This document shows, in pieces, positions 42,834 through 51,039 of a DNA stretch of 64,000 nt. The stretch's first letter is position 1; every line of letters starts with the position of its first letter. The notes beneath the pieces were generated by a model that worked only from the letters and a program-made list of their open reading frames with translations, had not been told where the DNA came from and did not search any database. The position numbers were made by a program, and so were the translations under genes. Source of the stretch: Pseudopedobacter sp037968815 (lineage in GTDB: Bacteria; Bacteroidota; Bacteroidia; Sphingobacteriales; Sphingobacteriaceae); NCBI GenBank assembly GCA_037968815.1, contig JBBKWF010000011.1, positions 310,001 through 374,000 on the forward strand, read 5' to 3'.

Positions 42834-44123
42834 TTAAACTACCATCATTAATGGTTGTGACCTCCAATGCTCCTGTAATTTCATAGCATGTTCCTTGGGT
42901 GTTACTCTTATGTACTTCATGAATGAACTTTCTGTGGTATGGGTTGTAATAGCCATTATGCTAATCGTTGGAAAACCTGCTAAATACATATTGGTAGCAA
43001 AACTACGTCTTGCGGTATGACTTGAAATTAACTCGTGTTTTTTAACTTGTTTATGGACCAACTTTCCGGCCTTAGTAAATGAAATTGAAATGGGTTCGAC
43101 AAAGCCAGCTTTTTCACACACCTCTTTAATGTAACTATTCATTTTTTGATTACTAATATTTGGAGGTAGGCTGTTTTCAGTCATTCCATTATATTTATTC
43201 ATAATCTTTCTAACATAATCATGGATAGGAATAATTACCTCTTTGCCTGTCTTTTGAGTCTTAATTGTTAAAAAATCTCCTTTTATGCACTTTGGACTTA
43301 TGTCTGAGAAATCCGAGAACCTTAACCCTGTCCAACATCCTACTAAAAATAAATCCCTAACCTTATCAAGCCTTGGAGCTTCACTAAGGTCTAACTCATA
43401 CAAAGTCTGTAATTCGGATTTGTTTAAATACACCGTGTCAGCTACTTCATTTTTAGCCATGAACCTTTTACCGACAAGAGGTTTACAATCAAAATTCCTT
43501 GAAATAGCTTCGTTTGTTATTGTCTTAAGGATTCTGATATGTTTTGAAAGAGAATTTGTAGTATATCTAAGATCAAATGTCATGTAATCCTTAAACTCCT
43601 CAAAAAACGCTAAGTCAATAGTATTGAAATTCAAATCATTCCATTTCTTTTTCTGTTTGAATGCCAAAAGATTTTTTTTAAAAGTCTTATAAACTTTAAT
43701 AGTGTTGGGACTTACCGGCGCACCTTTGTCGTTTAGCCTTTTTCCCATCTCGCTTTCACTGATAAACAATTCTGTAAACGATAAGAGATCCAAATCTTTA
43801 TTTTCACTAATCTCGTTGGACTTATTTAAAATATCTAGAATGATGTTTTTTATCTTCCCCTGAGAGGGTTCTTGTTGATTATTTTCATTCAAATACTTGG
43901 TGTAAGCATTCAAAATCAAAGATTTTTTGTTTGATAAGCTTGTATTAAACTCAGCAAAATCATCTTTAGGAAAAGCTTTTTGTTTTTCTTGCTTCCAATT
44001 ACTCGGCTTAATTCGAGCAATTGTACAGACCTTAATTCTACATTTATTATAAGTAAAATAAAGAATCAGACCTGTTTTCTCCGCGGATTTTGAATCCCTA
44101 AGGTAAAAATTGACTTCTTGCAT
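42834..44123 (-). CDS. Tyrosine recombinase (integrase) of the tRNA-Phe element
   Basis: 429 aa from the ATG at 44123; the TTG extension upstream is rejected. An arm-binding domain (MQEVNFYLRDSKSAEKTGLI) is followed by a SAM-like core-binding domain (about 105-195) and the catalytic domain (about 210-415). The catalytic residues visible are Arg in WTGLRFSDF, His-x-x-Arg in SSHTARRSFA, His in TTHTTES and Tyr in FMKYIRV. It lies next to attR, as in many tRNA-integrated elements. A 9-bp perfect inverted repeat (44131-44150) and a 14-mer shared with the rep leader lie directly before the start. Confidence 0.95.
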   Translation of the reverse strand: MQEVNFYLRDSKSAEKTGLILYFTYNKCRIKVCTIARIKPSNWKQEKQKAFPKDDFAEFNTSLSNKKSLILNAYTKYLNENNQQEPSQGKIKNIILDILNKSNEISENKDLDLLSFTELFISESEMGKRLNDKGAPVSPNTIKVYKTFKKNLLAFKQKKKWNDLNFNTIDLAFFEEFKDYMTFDLRYTTNSLSKHIRILKTITNEAISRNFDCKPLVGKRFMAKNEVADTVYLNKSELQTLYELDLSEAPRLDKVRDLFLVGCWTGLRFSDFSDISPKCIKGDFLTIKTQKTGKEVIIPIHDYVRKIMNKYNGMTENSLPPNISNQKMNSYIKEVCEKAGFVEPISISFTKAGKLVHKQVKKHELISSHTARRSFATNMYLAGFPTISIMAITTHTTESSFMKYIRVTPKEHAMKLQEHWRSQPLMMVV

Positions 44124-44127
44124 ACTA

Positions 44128-44150
44128 TGAAAAATTGAACATTCAATTTT
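44128..44150. promoter_or_regulatory. Inverted repeat and shared 14-mer at the integrase start
   Basis: AAAATTGAA (44131-44139) and TTCAATTTT (44142-44150) are a perfect inverted repeat. The 14-mer at 44128-44141 (TGAAAAATTGAACA) occurs again at 41081-41094, just before the rep start, on the same strand. A shared operator for int and rep is plausible. Confidence 0.55.
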
Positions 44151-44168
44151 ACACAATATATTTTATGA

Positions 44169-44192
44169 GTACAAATTTGAGGACAAATATTT
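44169..44192 (+). repeat. 24-bp direct repeat near the right end of the element
   Basis: Second copy of the 38931-38954 sequence, one mismatch, same orientation, 102 bp inside attR and 45 bp upstream of the integrase start. Confidence 0.75.
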
Positions 44193-44293
44193 TTTATTCA
44201 CTTTAATTTAGTTTAATCTGTTTTACTTTAAATACATGTCAATATACTTGCACAACGTTATTCTTTATCTGTAGTTGCCTAATCATATATATA

Positions 44294-44317
44294 GGTTCGA
44301 GTACAGCAGGCACCACA
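44294..44317 (+). repeat. attR: partial copy of the tRNA-Phe 3' end
   Basis: Matches 38860-38883 at 21 of 24 positions; the last 14 bases (44304-44317) are identical. The remainder of a tRNA is absent, so this is an attachment-site remnant, not a gene. Confidence 0.8.
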
Positions 44318-44327
44318 CCCAAAACAG

Positions 44328-44353
44328 AAAGCCTCACAGAAATGTGAGGCTTT
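44328..44353 (+). terminator. Probable original tRNA-Phe terminator
   Basis: AAAGCCTCACA (44328-44338) pairs perfectly with TGTGAGGCTTT (44343-44353) across a GAAA tetraloop, then T. It follows attR at the distance expected for the tRNA terminator before the element inserted. Confidence 0.85.
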
Positions 44354-44394
44354 TTTTTCGTTTAAATATTGTTTAATATTATTTCTTTAAAGTA

Positions 44395-44425
44395 TTTTTA
44401 AATACAGTTTCTACTATTATTTTTG
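44395..44425 (+). promoter_or_regulatory. Promoter of the glycosylation locus
   Basis: TTTT (44395-44398), 19-bp spacer, perfect TATTTTTG (44418-44425), 76 bp before the GT2 start. Confidence 0.55.
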
Positions 44426-44500
44426 TAGTTTGGCATACCAAAATTCAGGCTGTGTTATTAATTATTTTTTGCGAGTAATAACTGGTTTTTACCAAAAAAT

Positions 44501-45211
44501 ATGCAACAGAAAGTTTTAATTATGATACCATGTTATAACGAGGCAGATGCGCTACCGTTATTACTTAAAGAACTTTTAGCACTTAAACTACCTGCCTATC
44601 AACTTACGTTTTTGGTTATAAACGACTGCTCTAAAGACAATACTTTTGAAGTTGCCAAAAAGTTTCCAATAAAAGTTTTAGATCTACCTACCAATTTAGG
44701 CATTGGTGGTGCAGTACAATCTGGCTTAAAGTATGCAAAAAACAACGGCTTCGATATAGCTATACAATTAGACGGAGACGGACAACACCCACCCGATCAG
44801 ATTATAGAGCTTTTAAATGCTAGAGAAAAGTTTGATGCTGATTTAGTTATTGGGTCTAGATTTTTGGATAAAAAAGGATTCCAGTCTTCCTTTATGCGAA
44901 GAATTGGAATTAAATACTTTTACCGACTTAATCAGCTATTAACTGGTAATAATATTTACGATAGCACTTCTGGCTTTAGATTAATGGGAGCTAAGGCTAT
45001 TAACATTGCTGTTAATTATTATCCAGATGATTACCCAGAGCCAGAGTCTTTAGTTACTTTTTCAAAAGCTGGTTTAAAAATCAAAGAAGTTCCAGTTGTT
45101 ATGAGCCATAGATTAGGTGGTGTATCTTCAATAAGTAACTCTTCATCTTTATACTATTGTGTTAAAGTAACAATGAGTATGCTCTTCTCTTTTATTCGTA
45201 AACCTAAATAA
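44501..45211 (+). CDS. GT2 glycosyltransferase, dolichol-phosphate mannose synthase-like
   Basis: 236-aa cytoplasmic GT2 enzyme without C-terminal membrane segments. PCYNEADALPLLL opens the Rossmann-like fold, VINDCSKDNT is the nucleotide-binding loop, and the metal-binding DxD is in QLDGDGQHPPDQI. This is the arrangement of DPM1-type synthases that make polyprenyl-phosphate-mannose or -glucose. The DUF2304 gene 3 bp downstream and the GT-C/TPR gene form one operon with it. The lipid-linked sugar would be used by the membrane enzyme at 45596. Confidence 0.92.
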   Translation: MQQKVLIMIPCYNEADALPLLLKELLALKLPAYQLTFLVINDCSKDNTFEVAKKFPIKVLDLPTNLGIGGAVQSGLKYAKNNGFDIAIQLDGDGQHPPDQIIELLNAREKFDADLVIGSRFLDKKGFQSSFMRRIGIKYFYRLNQLLTGNNIYDSTSGFRLMGAKAINIAVNYYPDDYPEPESLVTFSKAGLKIKEVPVVMSHRLGGVSSISNSSSLYYCVKVTMSMLFSFIRKPK

Positions 45212-45214
45212 ATT

Positions 45215-45565
45215 ATGATGTCTAGAATTCAACTTATTACAATCATTATTAATGTTCTCTTTTTAATTTATATATCAAGGTTAATCATAAAAGGCAAACT
45301 GAGAGAAGAGTATGCAATAGTTTGGTGGGTATGTACTGGTGTTTTATTGCTATTTGCCTTATGGACTCAGGGCTTAGATATAATGTCTAATCTATTTGGC
45401 GTATATGAACCGGCAAACCTTGTGTTTACAGGTTTTATCTTTGTAATACTTACTTATTTACTTCATTTATCTGTTGTAAATTCAAAATTGCAAAGAAACA
45501 TGACAACTATTACTCAAGAGTTGGCTTTGCTGAAAGAAAAGACAGATCAAAAAGCAGAAGATTAA
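45215..45565 (+). CDS. DUF2304 membrane protein
   Basis: 116-aa membrane protein with three hydrophobic segments: residues about 5-22, 33-52 and 68-88 (VFTGFIFVILTYLLHLSVV). The DUF2304 core is EEYAIVWWVCTGVLLLFALW. These proteins are regularly encoded beside DPM1-like GT2 enzymes and probably anchor or assist them at the inner membrane. The C-terminal 30 residues form a cytoplasmic coiled coil. It starts 3 bp after the GT2 stop. Confidence 0.88.
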   Translation: MMSRIQLITIIINVLFLIYISRLIIKGKLREEYAIVWWVCTGVLLLFALWTQGLDIMSNLFGVYEPANLVFTGFIFVILTYLLHLSVVNSKLQRNMTTITQELALLKEKTDQKAED

Positions 45566-45595
45566 TTTATTTATCCATTTCAATTTATTGGCTTA

Positions 45596-47647
45596 ATGAA
45601 TCCAAAGAATAAAAACATCATCATTTTTGCAATTTGTATTTTAGTAATGCTGGTAATTGCATACGCTAATCATTTTCAAAACACCTTTCATTTTGATGAT
45701 TTTCACGCAATTGTTGATAATGTACACATCAGAACCCTAAACAATATCCCTAAGTTTTTTCATGATCCTTCAATGTTTAGCGCAGATCCTGCACATTATG
45801 GTTTACGGCCCGTTATAACTACTTCGCTTGCTATTGATTATTGGCTAGGAAACAGCTTAGATCCTTTCTATTTCCATTTGTCAACATTTATATGGCATAT
45901 ATTACTGTGTGTTCTGTTGTTTTTAACATACAGAAAACTATTAAACATTTCGTTTAGCCATCATTGGATAGGGTATTGTGCACTATTTGCAACGGGTTGG
46001 TTTGCCTTGCATACTGCAAATGCTGAAACAATTAATTATATAATCTCTAGATCTGATGTGCTATCTACATTTTTTATTTTAGCGTCTTTTTATATTTTTA
46101 TAGCCTATCCAGAAAAAAGAAAATGGTACTTATACATTATTCCTGCAGTTTTAGGAGTATTTGCTAAAGAGACGGTACTAGTACTCATCATTTTATTGTT
46201 TTTCTATATCAACTTATTCGAGAAGAAACTTTCTATTGCAGATTTGTTTCAAAAAAACAACTTTAAAAAGGTATTAAACACCATTGTAACGTTGTTACCG
46301 ATTCTATTTGTGGTGATTGCAGTACAAGTTTATACATTATCTAAAATTGACTCCATACCCGGCATAACTAATCCTTATGGATATTATTGGTTAACCCAGT
46401 GCTATGTTTGGTTGCACTATTTTACTTCTTTTTTCTTACCAACAAGTTTAAGTGCAGATACGGATTGGAAAGTTATTTTAACAGTATTTGATGCGAGGAT
46501 AATAGCGGGTTTACTTTTCGTTGTTCTTTTAATCGTTGCAATTTTCAAGACTTCTAAGAAGGTTGAAACCAAGCCAATTTCTTTTGGTTTAATCTGGTTT
46601 GCAGCATCGTTACTACCAACTTCGTTGGCTCCTTTTGCTGAAGTAACAAATGATCATAGAATGTACTTTGCTTTTGTAGGTTTATCATTAAGCGTGGTAA
46701 CCTACATTACGCAGTGGTTAATGAAGTATGAAAAACAAATTTCATCAAGTAAAATCAATAAAATTTTAATTGGTGCTGTAGCGTTCACTGTTTTAAGTTT
46801 AAACGCTTATGGGGTACATCAAAGAAATAAAATATGGAAAACAGAAGAATCTCTTTGGTATGATGTAACTATTAATAGTCCCTTAAACGGAAGGGGTTTA
46901 ATGAATTATGGATTAACCCAAATGGCTATTGGAAATTACACAACAGCTTTAGAGTATTTTAATAGGGCCTTAGAATTTACTCCAAATTACAGCTCTTTGT
47001 ATATAAATATTGCAATAGCCCAAGGAGGTCTTAACCAATTTGTTGATGCCGAAATCAATTTCAAAAAGGCAATATCCTTAGCCCCAAAGTCTTTTGGTCC
47101 ATACGCTTATTATGCTCGTTTTCTGAACCAAAAGCTTACAGATAGAGACAGCGAAGCAAAAAAAATGGCAGAGAAGGCAATGACCTATAATCCAAACTCT
47201 TTACTCAACTTAAATGTTTTAATGTCCATTTATAACAACCTACAGCTATGGGATGATCTAAAGAAAGTTGCAAACCATACTTTATCTATTTTACCAAATG
47301 ACACAAATGCGCAAGCGTATTTATTAGCGGCTACAAATAGAACACCTTTTAAAAGTTCATCATCTAAAGGGACATCTGTAGAAAAGCCAGTGACTGCAGA
47401 AGATTACCTTAATCTAAGTTTAACTTTATATAATGATGGAAAATTTGAAGACTGTATTGAAGCTTGCAAGTCTGCCTTAAAACTAAATCCAAATTATGCA
47501 GATGCCTACAGTAATATGGGTGCAGCTCATAATATGCTAAAACAATGGGGTGAAGGAATTGATGCCTGTGAAAAAGCATTAAAAATAGATCCTAATCATA
47601 AATTAGCTAAAGGAAACTTAAATTGGGCACTCAGAAAAAAGCAATAA
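45596..47647 (+). CDS. TMTC-like GT-C membrane glycosyltransferase with TPR domain
   Basis: 683-aa protein. The N-terminal about 410 residues hold roughly eleven membrane helices with an early acidic motif in the first loop (TFHFDDFHAI), as in GT-C fold enzymes that use polyprenyl-phosphate sugars. The C-terminal part (about 425-683) is made of TPR repeats (GNYTTALEYFNRALEFTPNY, NYADAYSNMGAAHNMLKQWG). This architecture equals eukaryotic TMTC protein O-mannosyltransferases and their bacterial relatives. With the DPM1-like gene in the same operon, a role in protein or polysaccharide glycosylation in the periplasm is inferred. Confidence 0.85.
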   Translation: MNPKNKNIIIFAICILVMLVIAYANHFQNTFHFDDFHAIVDNVHIRTLNNIPKFFHDPSMFSADPAHYGLRPVITTSLAIDYWLGNSLDPFYFHLSTFIWHILLCVLLFLTYRKLLNISFSHHWIGYCALFATGWFALHTANAETINYIISRSDVLSTFFILASFYIFIAYPEKRKWYLYIIPAVLGVFAKETVLVLIILLFFYINLFEKKLSIADLFQKNNFKKVLNTIVTLLPILFVVIAVQVYTLSKIDSIPGITNPYGYYWLTQCYVWLHYFTSFFLPTSLSADTDWKVILTVFDARIIAGLLFVVLLIVAIFKTSKKVETKPISFGLIWFAASLLPTSLAPFAEVTNDHRMYFAFVGLSLSVVTYITQWLMKYEKQISSSKINKILIGAVAFTVLSLNAYGVHQRNKIWKTEESLWYDVTINSPLNGRGLMNYGLTQMAIGNYTTALEYFNRALEFTPNYSSLYINIAIAQGGLNQFVDAEINFKKAISLAPKSFGPYAYYARFLNQKLTDRDSEAKKMAEKAMTYNPNSLLNLNVLMSIYNNLQLWDDLKKVANHTLSILPNDTNAQAYLLAATNRTPFKSSSSKGTSVEKPVTAEDYLNLSLTLYNDGKFEDCIEACKSALKLNPNYADAYSNMGAAHNMLKQWGEGIDACEKALKIDPNHKLAKGNLNWALRKKQ

Positions 47648-48025
47648 CTACTTCACCATAATAGTTACACCTATCAATACTATAAATGCGCCAATTACCT
47701 GTTGCAGGTTTAGCTTTTCATCTAAAAAATAATAATTAGCTAATAAAACAAATATCAGGGACAAAAGCGTAGCAAAAGTGGTTATAGATGTTGAAGCATT
47801 GGCTAATTTTGGAATTTTAAGCAGAGAATTATTAATCATGATAAAGCTTACCCTACTGAAAATTGCAAAAATCATGGCTAAAATAAACTTCCAGCTTAAA
47901 AGTAATCTGACAATATTACTTAAGTTAAATAGGTTCCCTGAAATCAATGATCTATCGCCTAATAATACTATAGAGATTGTGTTCGCCACACAAAATATTA
48001 AAATCCAAAATATAAATAAAAACAT
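47648..48025 (-). CDS. Small EamA/SMR-like half transporter
   Basis: 125-aa protein with four membrane helices (about 3-22, 43-62, 72-92 and 105-123). The final helix-loop KLNLQQVIGAFIVLIGVTIMV is the standard end of EamA/DMT repeats. Its length is that of one DMT unit, as in ArnE-type subunits that flip undecaprenyl-linked sugars as dimers. Located among glycosyltransferases, a lipid-linked sugar flippase role is likely, though multidrug transport remains possible. Convergent with the 45596 gene and divergent from the methyltransferase. Confidence 0.75.
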   Translation of the reverse strand: MFLFIFWILIFCVANTISIVLLGDRSLISGNLFNLSNIVRLLLSWKFILAMIFAIFSRVSFIMINNSLLKIPKLANASTSITTFATLLSLIFVLLANYYFLDEKLNLQQVIGAFIVLIGVTIMVK

Positions 48026-48046
48026 ATTTTAGTAAAACAAACTATT

Positions 48047-48751
48047 ATGATTGAATTGAATTATAATCCTACCGAAAAACTATCCGTTAGAAAACCAGTA
48101 GAGCGAGTAAAATACATCACAAATATATGTATAAATAAAAATATTTTGGATCTAGGGTGTTTTGATGAAACTGCGTTAATTAAAGAGAATTCTACCAATT
48201 ATCTGTTTGAACAAATATCTAAGGTTTCTGCACTGCATATTGGGGTAGATAACTCCAAACTTTTACCTCCGGAGGGCTTAGTTTTTAGCGAAACTGCAAA
48301 GATTTTGCAAGGAGATATTTATGATTTAAACCAACTTGGATTACAACAATATAATTTTGATGTGATTGTAGCTGGCGAACTGATAGAGCACTTGCCAAAT
48401 ACCCTTCAGTTTTTTTTAAATCTAAAAAGAGACTTTGATGGAAAAAGAATAATCTGCTCTACACCCAACACCACCTCGTTTTCTAATATGCTTTTAGCTC
48501 TTTTTAAAAGAGAGTCTTGCCACAAAGACCATTACCAAGTATATTCCTATAAAACATTAAATACGTTATGTAAAACGGCTAATTTTAAAAGCTGGCAAAT
48601 TATACCCTATAATGTTAAATACACAGAAATGATTATGAGAACTGGCGGCTTAAAAAAGCAAGCGGTACAGTTATCAGAAAAAGTAATTAATGGAATAGAA
48701 TACCTGTTTCCGTTAACGGGTGGTGGCTATATTTTGGATATTGAAATCTAA
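48047..48751 (+). CDS. SAM-dependent class I methyltransferase
   Basis: 234-aa cytoplasmic methyltransferase. Motif I is NKNILDLGCFDETA, and the acidic second strand and FDVIVAGELIEHLPNTLQFF motif (post-I/II) fit the UbiE/Methyltransf_11-like group. Acceptor unknown. It overlaps the end of the convergent GT2 gene by 4 bp and lies in the glycosylation locus, so glycan or lipid-linked sugar methylation is plausible. Confidence 0.85.
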   Translation: MIELNYNPTEKLSVRKPVERVKYITNICINKNILDLGCFDETALIKENSTNYLFEQISKVSALHIGVDNSKLLPPEGLVFSETAKILQGDIYDLNQLGLQQYNFDVIVAGELIEHLPNTLQFFLNLKRDFDGKRIICSTPNTTSFSNMLLALFKRESCHKDHYQVYSYKTLNTLCKTANFKSWQIIPYNVKYTEMIMRTGGLKKQAVQLSEKVINGIEYLFPLTGGGYILDIEI

Positions 48752-49545
48752 AAAACTCGGTTGCTTTTATAGCCCAATGAATACACTTTGGTAATCAGCT
48801 TTGCCAAAGTTTTTCCCCACATCAATTCAAAGATTTGCAACTCTTCTTGTTGCCTTTTTCCGTTGTTAATCTGGCTAGTAGTTTCAGAATCTATATGGAT
48901 TCTATGTTTCATGAGCTTTTTATTAATAAATAGAAACGAGCCCTCTCTTTTTGAAATCTCTAGCCAGGCATACCAATCTAAAGCACAAGTATATTCAGTA
49001 GAAAAACGAAACTCATTTTGCATAGCGCCCATGTTTATTGTTACCGCTGGGCAACAAATAGGGTCTCCAAACAATAAAATTGATTTTTTAAAAAATTGAC
49101 TTTTCAAACGCTTTGAGATAACAATTGGTAGGAGTAAAACCGATTTCACTAGGGCGTTTAAAGAAAAACCTCTATCCTCATTATTTACTAAATCACTATA
49201 ATTTGTAAAAGCGATTAAAACATCTTCGCCCCCTCTCTTTTCTATTTCTTTTAAAATATGTTCACTGTAAGTGCGCTCGTATATATCATCTTGGTGCGCA
49301 ATAGTTACCAATGAATGGCTTGCTTTAGAGAGCGCAAAGTTCCAATCGGTTGCTATTGAGCTTGGCTCATTACTAATGTGATATGCTAAATCATATTTCT
49401 TTGCAATATTTTCTATAAATAGTGAAGGTGTTGAAGTAGTTAATACAACCTCACTTTTAATAGTTTGATTAATTAAACTTTGGATACAACTTTCTAAATA
49501 CGGAGAGTTCTTATAAGCTGGTATAACAAAAGAGTGTTGTCGCAT
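48748..49545 (-). CDS. GT2 family glycosyltransferase
   Basis: 265-aa GT2 enzyme: HSFVIPAYKNSPYLESCIQSL at the start, then an acidic HQDDIYERTYSEHI segment where the metal-binding DxD normally lies (here DD). The C-terminal half has the acceptor-binding CALDWYAWLEISKREGSF. No membrane segment. It probably transfers a hexose in cell-surface glycan assembly. Convergent with the methyltransferase gene. Confidence 0.85.
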   Translation of the reverse strand: MRQHSFVIPAYKNSPYLESCIQSLINQTIKSEVVLTTSTPSLFIENIAKKYDLAYHISNEPSSIATDWNFALSKASHSLVTIAHQDDIYERTYSEHILKEIEKRGGEDVLIAFTNYSDLVNNEDRGFSLNALVKSVLLLPIVISKRLKSQFFKKSILLFGDPICCPAVTINMGAMQNEFRFSTEYTCALDWYAWLEISKREGSFLFINKKLMKHRIHIDSETTSQINNGKRQQEELQIFELMWGKTLAKLITKVYSLGYKSNRVF

Positions 49546-49924
49546 TTTGGCATTAATTTATCATGTAAAGATACATTTCATCAATTAATCTCCACTTAAT
49601 TGCTAGGTATATCTCGACTATTTCACGTTTGTATGTCATAATATAAGCTCAGCTTTTTTAAACCCATTATATTCTCTATTTTAGTATAAAAGAATAATTA
49701 CAAATGAACTTATTTGCTTTTTTATATAAAAGTACCTATAGCTTAAACTTTAAAAGTTTATCGGCATACGTTCTTGATTGCTCTTTTCTTAACAGCAACA
49801 AAGCCTTTATACATTAACCCCTGCTAAATCCCAAAGCAGGGTAAGTCACCCAAAACTCTTCATAAATTCATCTAACCTGTTGGTTAAAAGCTTTTTTATT
49901 TAATAGGCATATCTGTTTACGGAC
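49546..49924. other. Gene-free stretch
   Basis: About 380 bp without a supportable gene. It is AT-rich; CCCTGC (49827-49832) and GCAGGG (49844-49849) can form a small hairpin. No convincing promoter for the downstream factor was found, although a weak TATTTTTT-like -7 lies near 49930. Confidence 0.4.
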
Positions 49925-49987
49925 TTGCTTATTTTTTGGGACGCAATAAAAAAAACTAATAATACCGACAAGATAATACATAACAAA

Positions 49988-50389
49988 ATGTCAGAAAGTA
50001 TAATAGCAACAAATCCAAAAAATATAGTTTTAACCACTGGAGTCTACGATTTAATAAAAGACCATATCAGAAAAAGACAAGTAACACCGCAAGAAGAAGC
50101 AGTGTTAACTCTACAGTTAAAGAATGCTGAGCAGGTTTTAAGAAAAGACCTACCTGAAGGGGTAGTTACTGTTGATACTCGTGTAACGATAAAAAATCAT
50201 AACATAAACGAGGAAAAAACTTACGTTTTTGTTGGGCCTCATAAAGCCAAAAGAAAAAATAAAACTGAATCTATTTTAACCAAACTAGGGTTAGCCTTAG
50301 TTGGTTGCAAAGTAGGTGATGAAATTAACTGGATATTAGAAGGTGAAGAAAGCAAAGTGGAAATTATAAGCGTAGAAAATATCGCTTAA
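49988..50389 (+). CDS. GreA/GreB-type transcription elongation factor domain protein
   Basis: 133-aa protein from the ATG at 49988; the upstream extension has no start support. The C-terminal half fits the GreA/GreB C-terminal domain (EKTYVFVGPHKAKRKNKTES, LGLALVGCKVGDEINWIL), and the N-terminal part is a short helical segment, much shorter than the Gre coiled coil. Small Rnk-like proteins of this kind bind RNA polymerase near the secondary channel. It could modulate transcription under stress. Single-gene transcript with a terminator downstream. Confidence 0.85.
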   Translation: MSESIIATNPKNIVLTTGVYDLIKDHIRKRQVTPQEEAVLTLQLKNAEQVLRKDLPEGVVTVDTRVTIKNHNINEEKTYVFVGPHKAKRKNKTESILTKLGLALVGCKVGDEINWILEGEESKVEIISVENIA

Positions 50390-50400
50390 AAACTTAACAG

Positions 50401-50426
50401 TCAGCACCTCATAGATAAGGTGCTGA
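50401..50426 (+). terminator. Terminator of the Gre-type gene
   Basis: TCAGCACCT (50401-50409) pairs perfectly with AGGTGCTGA (50418-50426) and is followed by a T-rich tract. Confidence 0.85.
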
Positions 50427-50479
50427 TTGTTTCACTTATTTTTGGTTTGCGATTTGCTATGAAAAATAAAACCTGCAAC

Positions 50480-50668
50480 ATGAAAACCGAGAAAGACAAA
50501 AAAGCCATACAAAAAGGCGAAAACCTTATTGAAGAACAAGTCCAAAACACCAAAAAACTAAATTTGGGATTAGATGCTGATAGTTCATCTAAACATCATC
50601 ATCGTTCAAACTCTAAGTTTGATGGATTTATTAATCCTAAAGAGCCGTCGAGGCTGGATGAGAAGTAA
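50480..50668 (+). CDS. Small hydrophilic hypothetical protein
   Basis: 62-aa protein from the ATG at 50480 (an ATG at 50459 is possible; the GTG further up lies in a terminator stem). It is strongly charged, with KTEKDKKAIQKGENLIEEQV and an SSSKHHHRSNS stretch, and is predicted to be disordered. No family recognised. Confidence 0.45.
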   Translation: MKTEKDKKAIQKGENLIEEQVQNTKKLNLGLDADSSSKHHHRSNSKFDGFINPKEPSRLDEK

Positions 50669-50742
50669 AAACCATCTTTAGAAACAAAGTATATCAGTTA
50701 TTGAAGTCTAGGTTTTTGTCAACAAACGGAGCTTATAAACAC

Positions 50743-50770
50743 AAAAGCCCCACATTTCTGTGAGGCTTTT
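50743..50770 (-). terminator. Terminator of the former tRNA-Asn
   Basis: AAAAGCC-CACA and TGTGAGGCTTTT pair around a TTTC loop with one mismatch. On the minus strand it follows the tRNA fragment at once and would have ended the intact tRNA transcript. Confidence 0.7.
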
Positions 50771-50777
50771 AATCTTG

Positions 50778-50823
50778 CTCCCAAGCCTGGACTCGAACCA
50801 GGGACCCTCTGATTAACAATCAA
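50778..50823 (-). pseudogene. Truncated tRNA-Asn (GTT), 3' half only
   Basis: On the minus strand the sequence runs from the anticodon loop (TTGTTAA, anticodon GTT) through the variable loop, T arm (CCTGG-TTCGAGT-CCAGG) and 3' acceptor strand CTTGGGA. The D arm and 5' acceptor strand are absent: homology breaks inside the anticodon stem. Tyrosine recombinases cross over exactly there, so this is probably an attachment-site remnant; the intact tRNA should lie to the right, outside this window. Confidence 0.75.
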
Positions 50824-51039
50824 TTTCCAAACGTTGTTTTTTATTACCTATTCTTTTATTTGTTTAAAGAACTTTAAAGTGAATTTTCGGCAATTATTCT
50901 TGCTTTTATTTCCTATTTATAGTGTTTGTTTTTTCTACGCAATCATTTTCGAGTGTTCAATGCAGTTTCATACTTTTCATACGATTTACAATCGGGAGCT
51001 TACATATTATTCTAAATATGACCTATTTAATTTCTAACA

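Larger units (their letters stand above)
38884..44317. mobile_element. Integrative element in tRNA-Phe (about 5.4 kb)
   Basis: DNA between the two att copies contains a tyrosine recombinase next to the right end, an excisionase-like HTH gene, a Rep-like gene, two unknown minus-strand genes and two plus-strand cargo genes. Neither conjugation nor packaging genes are present, so it is a minimal mobilisable or plasmid-like integrative element. Its own terminator was brought to the tRNA 3' end; the likely original chromosomal terminator sits beyond attR at 44328. Confidence 0.8.

Noticed and set aside
44294..44317. Possible second tRNA-Phe
   Set aside because: Only the 3' 24 bp match; there is no acceptor 5' strand, D arm or anticodon arm.
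50834..51037. 67-aa plus-strand ORF near the tRNA fragment
   Set aside because: Low-complexity aromatic sequence in AT-rich DNA, no promoter or family match, and it runs up against the 3' end of the GH92 gene.
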